64,000 nucleotides of DNA, from contig CM018032.1 of NCBI GenBank assembly GCA_008638375.1, positions 10,255,501-10,319,500 on the forward strand, read 5' to 3'. The notes below the pieces were generated by a model, which ran no database searches, was not told the origin of the DNA, and worked only from the letters and a program-made list of their open reading frames with translations. This DNA is from Nyssa sinensis (lineage: Eukaryota; Streptophyta; Magnoliopsida; Cornales; Nyssaceae). Made by a program: the position numbers and the translations under genes. This document shows positions 1 through 10,705 of this stretch, piece after piece. Each line of letters opens with the position of its first letter. Position 1 is the stretch's first letter.

Positions 1-849
1 ACAATTTTCAAATTTGAATTCAATATAGTCTCTGATTCATAGAGGAAATTGCAAAAAAAAATTTAAGAGAAATTTTCAAGACACTTTTAGAATTATTGCA
101 CGGATTATGTGAATATGCAGACAATTAGATCATGGTTTAAGTGATTGCTGTGAAGAGTATAACTAAAAAATATAGTTAATGGATAAAGATATTACATAAA
201 AAACTATAAGCAGGATTAACTAACAATGTAAGTCTACCAAACAGTTTAGTAGATCAATAATAAGTGATTTGTTGTTACTTGTACTGATTGGTTTTCTTAG
301 TGGACACATTATCCTGCAGTAGTGAGTTTTATTTTTCAGGATGATTTTTCATGTAAAGATTTGTGCCTCTCTTACTTGGATGTACTATTTTTTATTGTGC
401 TTGTTATTTTGATTTATTTAAATATTTGGTCGTATTTTTTATAATAGTTTTACTTTAAATAACTATTTGAATATTTAGTTAATCCATCTAAATTCACAAT
501 TTCTATCTAATTAATTAAATAAATAATTTAGAATTACTTGTGTAACTCTATTGGAGTAATTAGTTTTAAATTAATTAATTATAAACTTAAAGTGCCTCAA
601 GTTACGTTTTGTCATCATATATAATTATATATATACACACACATATATTATTTATTAGATAAAGGAAAAAAATCATAATTTTTACAAAAACATCCAACTA
701 ATTCACTCCATCAATTGACACTACTTTTTCCAATCAATATTTATACTCATTGGCACTTTTCTTAAAAAATTTTTATAAGCACTAATCCTTAATCCGAGTT
801 TCCCAAATCAGCACCAAGGGGTAGGTAAAAAAAGATTAATTACATTTTA
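1..849. other. AT-rich intergenic DNA, no gene seen
   Basis: No coding region or RNA gene can be supported here. The stretch is AT-rich with short runs of TA and CA repeats around 620-660. Nothing in it matches the other repeats of the window. Confidence 0.6.
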
Positions 850-854
850 CTATT

Positions 855-1196
855 TTAAAATTTGGTATCGATTTTAAATAAGACTATCGATGATCAATTG
901 TAATAATTCAGTTCCTTAATTTATAATTTCATTTCAATTGAGGCCAATTACAAACAGCAATCGTCCCAGATTCTTAACAATTATTTGCACATTAAAATTA
1001 TAGGATCTTATTCGAAACCCGTATATAATTATAGAGTACTATTTTAAAATCCATATGAAATTATAAGATACTGAAATATAATCAATTTGGAGTGGCGTTA
1101 TTTGTAATTGGCCTCAATTAAAACGAAATTAAAAATTGAGAGACTGAATTATTACAACTGATAATCAAGTGCTTTATTTGAGATCGAAACAAAGTG
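855..1196. repeat. MITE with about 110-bp terminal inverted repeats
   Basis: The first about 110 bases and the reverse complement of the last about 110 bases match with scattered changes; both arms contain TTGTAATAATTCAG and TTGAGGCCAATTACAAA. No coding capacity is present. A second, one-armed copy lies at 22478-22740. The right end stops immediately before the TAA that flanks the Harbinger element. Long inverted repeats suggest a Mutator-like or similar non-autonomous DNA element, but the superfamily is not settled because no clean target duplication was found. Confidence 0.7.
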
Positions 1197-1320
1197 TAAG
1201 GCCCCGTTTGGATAGTATTTGAGAGTTGAGAGGTTTAAGAAATTTTTTGATAGGTGATTTTAATTAATTTCTTGGAATCTGAACCATTGTTTGGATTGAT
1301 TAACTTGAGAAAAGATGAAA

Positions 1321-1770
1321 AAGTAAGGTTATGTTTGGTTATGTTTTTAAAAACAGATTTTCAATTTCAAAATGTGGGATACGCGTTTTGAAATTAATTT
1401 TTTTTTAATTTTTTAAAATTTAAATTACCATATCCAAATGCATTTTCACCATTTTTAAAAAATTAATTTCAAAGGTTTTAGAAATATTTTTCAAAAAATT
1501 ATATTTGAATCACTATCCAAGAGCAGCCTAAGGTTATGTTTGTTTAGGTTTTTAAAAACAGATTTTTAATTTTAAAACGTGGGATACGCGTTTGGCAAGA
1601 TATTAATTTTAAATTTTTTTAATATTTTATAATTTAGATTATCATTTTCAAATACATTTTTACAGTTTTTAAAAAATTAATTACAAATTTTTTAAAAATA
1701 TTTTGAAAAAAATTATATCTGAATTGCATTTTCACAATTTTTAAAAATCTTAAAAAATGTGTTTGGTTAC
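1321..1770. repeat. Two adjacent copies of a small AT-rich MITE-like repeat
   Basis: Segments starting near 1321 and 1531 share the opening AGGTTATGTTTG, the core GGGATACGCGTTT and following T/A-rich stretches. The first copy ends in a sequence like ATCACTATCCAAGAGCAGCCT. A third partial copy lies at 58078-58255. The copies are non-coding. Superfamily is unknown. Confidence 0.55.
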
Positions 1771-2078
1771 GTTTTGACTGTATTTGACCATATCAATTTC
1801 TTTTATATAATTTAATAACACATACGTTTTACAATAGTTGCTACAATATCATATCATTACCTATAATAAAATAACATCTTGTTTTTTACCACATAAGAAC
1901 GTTCCACCTCAAGTGTTTGTCCATTTTAGTGGTAGGTTATTGTGCATAAGTATATAAAAACCTGATCCATATATAAATCTTATACAATTTGTACAAGCAC
2001 ATATCAAACTAAAAACTACAGAATAAACAACTTAGTAAAATATGAAGTTGGTAATCGCCAATGCGCTATTATTTGAAT

Positions 2079-2330
2079 CTAGCTGATGCTTAGCAAAATG
2101 AGTAATATCATTATAATACAACACAGTACGATGCGAGAAACGATACAACAAGCCCATGTTCCCATGCCTCTATTGTTGTGAGAAGATTCGTTCTGTATAA
2201 ATAGCCCATGATATTCATCAGCCCAAAAAAATGAGTCATGGTGATCGCCCCCTATTGGGCACCTGTAAAATAATCGGCCATTGTTTTTTCTTGTATGTGC
2301 TGTCCACGTGCGCATTTATCCACCTCTGCA
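2079..2330 (-). pseudogene. GRF-type zinc-finger-like fragment with C-terminal membrane segment
   Basis: This reading frame (78 residues from the first Met) contains the pattern RTWTAHTRKNNGRLFYRCP followed shortly by DSFFWADEY. It resembles the second half of a GRF zinc finger (GRxFYxC ... FFxW), with the leading Cys pair missing. The last 28 residues are strongly hydrophobic and could form a tail anchor, an arrangement seen in many small plant GRF-finger proteins. The frame lies just downstream of the transposase inside the Harbinger element. It is therefore either captured cargo or an older host fragment. The family assignment is by motif only. Confidence 0.45.
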
Positions 2331-2622
2331 TGTACAGTACGGTGCCTTCATTAAATATCCTATTACTATATAGATCCGAACATACTAAGACAGATAAGAC
2401 ATAATAAATAGAGCACATGGATAAAGAGAAAATTAACAAACATGCAAATATATCACAATATGTAAATAAAGACTCAACAATAATTACATTACAAAAACAG
2501 ATACAAATATTACAAGTCATCTAGTAGTCTTATTACACATAATCATCCCACATTTGCAATGCAATTTGCTCGCATAAATGCGTCATGTGGTTAACTTGCT
2601 CTTCTAATATGTCAACTTCAAT

Positions 2623-3894
2623 TTAGGGCCCGAGCGGATGACTTGTTTCATATAACTCTACGTCATCTGATTGAAATTGATTCAATATATTATCTGACAT
2701 AGAATGTAAACAAGTAAAGTTATGGATTACATAACAAGCAGTGACTAATGGTCCTTGTTGAGATAGTTTATAGTTCGGCATACTCTTGAGAAGCGAAAAT
2801 CGTGACTTTAGTACCCTAAAACATTTCTCTATTACATTCCGCAAACATGAATGCCTATGATTAAATAGTTCTCTATATCCGCTAAAGCTCTGACGCCTTC
2901 CTCGAAAATCCCACAAGTGGTAATTCTCACCACGATAAGGGGATAAGAAGCCACCAACGTTCGTAAAACCAGCATCAATCAAATAATATTTACCTAACCA
3001 TTGAAGCAGTTAAAGAAAACAAACCCAAATGTAAGTATATAAAACGTAGACTATAACTTATTTGTTAACTACTAGGGCCTGTAAACGTATTATGAATCTT
3101 ATCAATGGGTGGCATAGGAAATTTGGCCTCCGGTTTTGTTATTGGCACTTCCCTCCCAACCCGTGTAAACGAATGTGAACAATATGTTAAATGAACAAGC
3201 AACAAGAACATTTTGTGTCACAGTCGTTTTCCGACCACGAAATGCTGTTTGTTTTGAAGCAGGTGCCCATGCAGACACATGTGTCCCATCAATTACACCG
3301 ATACTGTCCTATAGGATACATGCCATCAAATTTTATAACTTAAAAGAAGTCAATTAATTGGAGAATACAATTCAAAGTACACAAATTTCATATCATACGT
3401 ACTAGAAAGTATGGGTTAAATTTAGGATTTGTCATTATTTCTGGAGCAGTTTGATACGACAGCTTTGGGCGAATTAGTAAAATGCCTAATTTAGCCAAAG
3501 CTTGCATCACATCCTTAATATGGAGGTTGATTGTTTCAGTTGAATGTCGAATCATTTTGCCACCACTCTTTGTCTAGTACTATGCCCTACTAAAAATAGC
3601 TATAGATTCTTCGATTGGTACGTGCTCGTGTGGAGTTTCATCAAGGAAATCGTTGCGTAATGTATTACACAAGGCCATAAAAGTCGACGCATCCATACAA
3701 AGCATGTCAAAAATGCGCATCGGATTACCAGTTAATAATTCCTGTATATATTAAATACCTATTAAAGCAGATGTTCTATAAGGTTGTTTTCCAATATTAC
3801 TACTCATGTGATTATGAATTTGTGTTAACATAAACACATCCAGCATCATGTCAACATCCTCTATATTTGAGTCGTTTGACGTACTATGTGACAT
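2623..3894 (-). pseudogene. PIF/Harbinger DDE transposase (HARBI1-like), inactivated
   Basis: Reading the minus strand from an ATG at 3894 gives an N-terminal region, then catalytic-type motifs in order. These are GVIDGTH (first Asp, about 3285), YLIDAGF after a probable short intron (second Asp, about 2975), and RNVIEKCFRVLKSRF (Glu, about 2840). This is the DDE_Tnp_4/HARBI1 order. The C terminus ends at 2623 after YETSHPLGP. In-frame stops occur in the N-terminal half (for example near 3758 and near 3590), so the product cannot be made whole. The enzyme normally cuts and pastes the element with the help of the SANT-like partner found upstream on the same strand. Confidence 0.8.
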
Positions 3895-6867
3895 GTTACT
3901 GCATTACCAAACACATTTTAGTGGTAGGGTAATAAAATTTTGGTAGAATTTTTTATTAGTAAAATAAACAATGTCACCAATAATATTATTGTAAGACTGA
4001 GACACTATTTACACTACTCTATGTAAAATAAAAATCATCCTATATAAGAATGTCTAACTAGCTAAATAAACAAGGCCTTAATATAATGCGTCGAGATATA
4101 ATAGTTTTAAAATTCACATTTTATTAAACTCAAAAAAATTTATTTCTCTCACAACACTGCAAATGAATCCTCACATATAATAGATCACACGTGAGACAAA
4201 TGAATTATGAAATGGAGAAGTATTGAATTATCAAAAGCATTCCAACCAATTTGGGTGAAAAACATTGCAAGAGACAAAAAAAATTTCTGGAAAAACATGA
4301 CACATAAATTCCAAAACAAGTGTAAATTTGTCGCTCACTGATGCAGTAATTAATATTTCTTGAACCTAATTCGGGCTTACATTAATTATTTTATTTCAGT
4401 TTTATAAATAAAACAAAATAAAAAAATTTGACTGTATTGAAATCAGTTGGACTCATTATAAAGTTGTGATTATTAAAATTTTAGATTCCTAATGAACCTC
4501 GGTGTATAAACAATACACCTTAATAAAATATTATCAAATATAAGAGTCGATGGTGGATTCGATTCAATTTATATTTTAGACAAGTAAAGGATTAGATTCA
4601 AAATATTATCAAATTTATATGTTGCTTAGATTCTTATCCCATCACCTAGAGAATGAACATAAAAAATTTGGATAACGCACAGAAGTTCACTATGCAATAC
4701 AGGGATCTGACGATTAATAATTTTTTGGCAACACGATCATGCACCGATCTGTGAGTTTTGAACCAGACGAAAATTAAAGGTAAAAATAAAAATAAAAATA
4801 AAAATAAAATAAAAAATGGTTAAACAATATCTAAAGAAATTAAAAACGTCTTGCAAGGTCAAGAAAAAGAAGATTCAAAAATAAATAAATAAAACAGACA
4901 AAAAACTAAATGGCCTATAGAAGAAGCTCAACAAAGATAGCATCATAAATATTCAAGACCATCACCATTTTATACTCTAATTATTTATGCTGATTTTCAT
5001 AATGCGAATTCAATTTGCACAGTCCATATATTTTGTTTTTAAGCAATGCTCCTTAGTTATTATGTTTGATTGGTCTTCAACTTCTTGATTTTAGTTATAC
5101 TAGTAACAACTAGAGGGAGAGGCTTTTGATTTGGGGTATTTATACCAACAAAAAAAATAAAAAATTTTGGGGTATGGAATAAAAAAATTGCTATGAATTT
5201 TATGTTTTGTTAATTCCAAAATACTTCTCTATATTCATACTGAGGTTATGAGAGAGAGAATGTTACAGGTGACATGAATAAATTGTTGGCACGTCTTCAT
5301 TATAAAGTCGTCGGATAGATCAATGTCTTCTTCTTCACTAGAAAACAACTATAATATGATAAATTAAAAATAAGTCTCATAAGTTAGGCTACAAAAGTTG
5401 AAATCAAGCATTACACAGAAAAACAAAATGTCTGTCCATGATAAGAACAACATGATAACATCATGTAATAAATGCATCAAACATGAAAACAGCCAAAAGA
5501 CCAGACATGCATAATGGCCAAACAGTTTCAGTTCCTTAATATATAGTAGTTGTCCCAAATATTTTCATGAGCTATGAGAACAATATGCAAATACACAAAA
5601 TGAACGGACCATAACTCTCATATTCCTGAAATTGGATTGTTCGCATATTTCAGATAATGAGAATGATAATGATTACAAAATTTTCTAGAATAATTCAATT
5701 AGCATAGTTGGCATAAACCACTTTAGTGTAGTGTGAGCCACAATCATTTTTTAACATCTAAGACTCTCCCAACTAAAGGTCTAACAAAATAAATGAATAA
5801 TTAAAAAAGGAGAATGGAATCAATTAATGGAAAGCTAATGTATTTTCATCCAAGATGCCAAAGAATTGCCTTGTCTTGTAATAGGGAGTATGACTTCTAT
5901 ATGCCATTTATAAAGTCTAATTACAAACAAAATTAAAGGTACACAATGTTAATCATATGGCAAAATAGTGAAAAAAAAATCAATATGCTGACCCCGATTA
6001 AAACTAAACCAGCCCACATGAGACTATCACCCATAGGGCACATCCAATTTCATACACAGTCCACTACCTTAGAAAGTATGTTTTAACAAATGAGATACTA
6101 TATAAAATATAGAAGGGCAATGAAAATACATTTAATAACATCAAAGGAATCAAAAACAGAAGTTCACAGTGATTATTGAACTCTAACTGATTAATTAAAC
6201 TTAAATTATTTGAGCATGCATGCATGTTACTTATTCGTTTTGACATTTCTTCGCACCCAAAAAGAAGGGAGCTACATATGAGCTAAACTTCGGGATGGAA
6301 GTCTTCTTTCATTTCCTGGTGGTGAAGTAAGACCAAACCCATGAGCTTATTCTTAAGGCTGTAACAAGTTGATACGATTCCTTTTTATGTCCCCATGTTC
6401 CCCTATGTCGTGACATCAGGGCAAAAACAAGAAAGAAAGAGAAGGATGGAGTTTCCTTCACTTTTAGCACAACGGCTTCCAAGAGGAGTAGAGCATACCC
6501 ATAATAATTCATCATTGTGCCTGGGTTGTGAGTGGTATCAATTACATAACATCTAATGCATAATAGCATGGTGTACACTCTTGTTCAAACCAAGGTTTGA
6601 AATCAAACTTATCCTTACAAGGATAGATGGGGAGATTCATGTGAAATCCCATGTAGATCCAACTTTTGATTCATTCATGAAATTTGAGGGGTTTGGGGGG
6701 CACTAAAGAAAATTGATCACAAACATAACACATGGTTTCAATGTCACCGAACAAGATAAAACAAACAACCAGAGCATGAAACAATAAAAGCATACAATGA
6801 CAGCAAACAACCACCACAAATGGATAAGACACAGAACAACCACCAAATCCGTGGACCAAAAAAACCC
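3895..6867. other. Transposon interior without recognisable genes
   Basis: This part of the Harbinger element lies between the transposase and the end of the SANT-like gene. It is AT-rich and has only short unsupported reading frames. A short A-rich tract (AAAATA repeats) occurs near 4780-4810. No other gene was recognised. Confidence 0.5.
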
Positions 6868-7150
6868 CTACAACCTCTGAACCCAAGCCATATGAGAAGA
6901 TCCTCGCTTTTCCATGAAAACTGTGCGCCACTCGCCGTCCACAAAGGACTTAGCAGCCTTTACATATTGTTCATCATTGACATTTGCCAAAGCATTTAAG
7001 GTATCGATGCATGCTGCAATTGAGTAACGACCATTGAGGTTAGAGACAACTTTTGTAGTTTGGCTTGGATATTCTAACTTTTTAGTAGGAGCCTTGGTAT
7101 AATCTATAAATGCATCCAAAGCGAATGTAATACCTTGACCCGAGTTAGAC
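6868..7150 (-). pseudogene. Myb/SANT-like transposon protein, C-terminal block
   Basis: The minus-strand frame contains YSIAACIDTLNALANVNDE, then KAAKSFVDGEWRTVFM and a final MAWVQRL before a stop at 6868. This is the C-terminal helical module (YS..xCIxxLNxx..xxxxDExYxKAxxxFxDxxWRxxFM) typical of the Myb/SANT-like proteins that accompany Harbinger transposases. It continues the protein interrupted at about 10146. A 2.97-kb LTR-like insertion lies between. The block itself has no stop over about 90 residues. Confidence 0.7.
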
Positions 7151-7173
7151 AGTGCCCGACTGGGTTGGACAGG

Positions 7174-7925
7174 GCCATGACATATAATCCCGAACTGTAA
7201 ACCAAATTATTTCGTAAATAAAGTTAATAAATCAATCGAAATATTAAATTATCCAAGATATTGGAATAATAACCGTAGGCCATGAATAAATTTTAAAATG
7301 GGTGAGCGAAATCAAATTATTTAATAAGACTCGTAAGTCGAAAATGACCAAACCGATTCGACCTTGAAGCCAAGATGGGAAAAAGAAATAAAATGGTATA
7401 AGAAATAAAATAAATAGTAAATAAAAACAAATAAAAAAAAACATATATATTTAAAATGGAAATATGCTAAGGCATATAATTATATAAATGTATATAGGAC
7501 AAAGTACATATATGAACAAATATATATATATATATATTCAACTCAGTAAATAAAAATGAAAAGAAAAAAAAAAGAGAAAAGAAAGTAGAACTAATTGGAA
7601 GAGAGTAGAAGAGAGAAATGTGGCAGCAGCCACCGACCTTGAGGTTGGTGGAGAAGAAGTATAAAAAAAAATAATAAGAAAGAAAGAAATGGAAGGCAAA
7701 AAAAAAAAAGAAGAGAAAGTGTGAAAGTGAGGGAGAGAACGTGAGAAGCAGCGTAGGAAAGAGAAGTAAAGAACAAGAAAGAGGTAAAGGAAGAAAAGAA
7801 TAAAAGAAAATGGAAGAACAGGAGTAGCAGCGGCAGGAACAGAGACAGTGACAGCGGCAGCAGCATCAGTAACAGAATGGTGGTAGAGACAGACGCCACG
7901 ATATATGCTAAGAACTAGACGAGTT

Positions 7926-7966
<41 letters not shown>

Positions 7967-10140
7967 GGTGAGCTGTGATTTTCTTGGTGCAATTGCTGGA
8001 GCAGCAACCGTTGATGGCAGAGGAGAGGAAGACGATGAAGGTGATAGTAGCCATCAACGAAAGTGAAACCAAACAGGTAACTTTAATTAATATTGTCACT
8101 AACTAAGTCATTTGTATGCTCTGCTTGGTTGCTGGGAAACTATGGGAAAAATTAAAAGAATTAGTGCCTTGGTTTTGTCATCGGGCAACCTAAAGAAATG
8201 AATACGTTCTTTAGAATTTTGGTTTCCTATTTTGTATAATGCTTTTACTGGGTTTAGTTAAGGTGAAAATATTTACTACTTTATTTTCTTTTCTTTTTGG
8301 TGGGCTACCAAACGGGTAGAATAAAAAACATCGAAACAACGTCAGTGAGTTTAATCCAGTCAATTGGTTTAGTTAAGATGATTTGTTGAAGAATAACTTG
8401 GGAGTTCAGGGTTAGGCAGGAAATTATTGGGTATATTTTGGAGGAACCGAGTAGTGAACTTGAGAGTAACTGTAGTGATGCATATTAAGAAAATTAGAAT
8501 GATTATATAAAGTCCGAATTGGAAGAATTGATAACAATGGAAGCCCAAATAATTATGAACTCATATATATGATTAAATAATGATTCGGGGTTAGAATACC
8601 ATAAAATGTGAAATGACCGATGTGTCCCGGTAATCGAAAATAGATACCAAAGGAGATCCAAAAGACTTAGGAATTAATATACGAGATCCAGTAATAAACT
8701 ATAAGATGATGAAAGCGTCCTTATGACTTAATGAGCTTATCAGAAGTAGGATGATAAAATAAATACTGATTCAATGCATTATATATTTTTAATACATGAT
8801 TATAGGAGCATTCAAATGACAGAAAGTGAGAAAAAGAGCTATGAAAAAGTTATTGGGATAGCCAGATGGAAATATAATGTTAAGAATTCAAGGTCAGTAA
8901 TACCCGATCTCTGCATATAGTACATTCCTAGCCATGTCACAATTTTTCTATATGCATTTGTACTCTTATTTATCATATCAGATTCTTTATGATTCCACTA
9001 TGCGATATTACTTTTCAGTGGAATAGCTTAGCCATGGTGTTATATCTTGCGCTTGATTTCCATATCATTTGATAATGTCATATCCTGATCATGAGATTTT
9101 GTACATGTGTTGTACGTAGGGCTCAGAGAGGCCAAATATTGTTGTTCTCGGAAGCATTTGCCTTTAACCAGTTACGCTCCACATTCTTCTCCGTGGAGTA
9201 GCTTGATCTTGATATTTTATTGGTGTCGGATTTGTGCTCAGTCACAACTCCATCTGGATGCGTAGTATGTCCCGAGTATGGGGACTAGTTTTACAGTATT
9301 GACCCGAGTATGGGGTCCTGTCCTGAGTATGGGGACTAGTTTTACAGTATTGACCCGAGTATGAGGTTTTGTCCTGAGTATGAGGACTAGTTTTACAGAT
9401 TAAGCTCAGTGCTTATGCACACGGGTAGCCGGGCCCGTAGATTATCGCATCCACCAGTTTTGACATCACTATCTTTTTATTGAGACTCGTTGTCTGATCA
9501 TATTCTTGTATGAATGGTCAGGTACTTGCTCAGCGTTTGTTGAGTACGTACTATGATTATTTGAAATTCATTGACGAGCTCTGATTAATATGGTTCCTGA
9601 TTATTGATATTCCTTGATGAGCCATGATTGTTGCTTTGATTATCATTTGTATTCCTGATTAGTTGATATACTTTGTTAAGCTATGGTTGTTGTTACTATT
9701 CATGATCACTTGAGATTCATTGATGAGTTATGAGTATTGTTGTCATTCCTGATCCTTGGATATTCATTATTGAACTATGATTCTTGTTATGATAGTGACT
9801 GGCTATTATCTCCTTGTTATTCAGTTCTTTTCAGCTCTCGTATACCTAGCAGAGTAGGTGACTTACGTACTGGGTTTGTGTAGCTCACTCTTATTTACTT
9901 ATATTTTTCAGGGACAGATAAAGAGGGCAGACAGTAGGAGACTCTAGCTAGAGGTTGGACATTTTGACAAAATAAAGGTAATGGTAGTACGGTCTTGTAG
10001 CACTCCCGTATATTCACGTCTTGGGATGAGGTGATGATTAGAAATTTTACAGACTATACTTTTAGACTGGTATGAACATGTGACCTTTTTACTTTATTGT
10101 CTTCCAATGTGTTACATGTTAGTGCACTAAGAGTAGTGCA
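7174..10140 (+). mobile_element. LTR-derived insertion, probable solo LTR
   Basis: This 2.97-kb non-coding block separates two parts of one SANT-like protein. It is flanked by the same five bases, ACAGG, at 7169-7173 and 10141-10145. Its 3' part has the look of a long chromovirus-type LTR: a tandem GAGTATGGGGACTAG region, then TTTTTCAGG near 9910. The left terminus reads GCCATGACATATAATCCC, so the expected TG lies 4 bases inside the flank; the right terminus ends in CA. It holds a GA microsatellite at about 7928-7960. Boundaries and class are less certain than for the solo LTRs at 10706 and 40068. Confidence 0.55.
9268..9396 (+). repeat. Short tandem repeat inside the LTR-like insertion
   Basis: About two and a half copies of a roughly 60-bp unit built on GAGTATGGGGACTAGTTTTA and CAGTATTGACCCGAGTATG. 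The last copies carry G-to-A changes (GTATGAGG). Confidence 0.7.
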
Positions 10141-10145
10141 ACAGG

Positions 10146-10705
10146 ATGAGTATGTTCGGTTCGGTGAAAAGGCTTAGTCGGATGGTCGCGATCTGCAAAT
10201 CCGTAGAGGGTGGGTTGCGGGTCATGAAAATATCCATACTTGACACTTTACTTGATTTTGAGAGTCTATGTGACTGTGGGTCAGATGAAGCACGTTTGCC
10301 AGAAGATGATGGGGTGAGGTTGACTGGTAATGGAATATTTTGTGTATGTGTTACAAGATTCACATGCACACCAGTCCTGAAAAAATTCTCTTCTAACTCT
10401 TTTTCCTCATCTAATGTGAGGGGTAATTGAGAAAATGATCTTGCTAATGACCCAGTGGTGGTTGTGGTGTTAAAAATAATTCCCAACAACTCTTAATGGT
10501 CGAGTCTCTTGCGACGAAATATTTTCGCATTAGGGTGTTCCTACATTTGTGAAAAGGAATATGGAATGAGAATTTTTTTTTAAAGGGTTGTGTAAGTATA
10601 GCAAGTAGAGAGAAGTTGTGAGTCATATTTACCCTAAGATGTCGTTCCCATACATCTTTAGTTGCAGTAACTGTATTAGTTTTCAGATCCCATCCGAAAC
10701 CAGAG
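10146..10705 (-). pseudogene. Myb/SANT-like transposon protein, middle block
   Basis: Reading minus from 10705 gives GFGWDLKTNTVTATKDVWERH, the segment that follows the SANT domain in this family (GxGWD..xNTVxAxxxVWxxxL). A probable intron (GTAAAT donor near 10640, TGTAG acceptor near 10545) leads into an Ala-Lys-Ile-Phe-Arg-Arg-Lys stretch. After it come ELLGIIFNTTTTTG and an acidic/Ser-rich linker. A stop (TAA) interrupts near 10495. The block is bounded by a 4-kb solo LTR on one side and the 2.97-kb LTR-like insertion on the other. Confidence 0.75.

Noticed and set aside
7591..7899. 102-codon minus-strand frame rich in Leu, Phe and Ser
   Set aside because: It is the translation of a GA-rich low-complexity stretch inside the LTR-like insertion and has no domain.
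9268..9396. Short direct repeats that might suggest a CRISPR-like array
   Set aside because: Only two to three contiguous units without unique spacers, within an LTR of a plant genome.
10146..10430. 94-codon plus-strand frame
   Set aside because: It is the antisense shadow of the SANT-like middle block, whose minus-strand motifs are clear.
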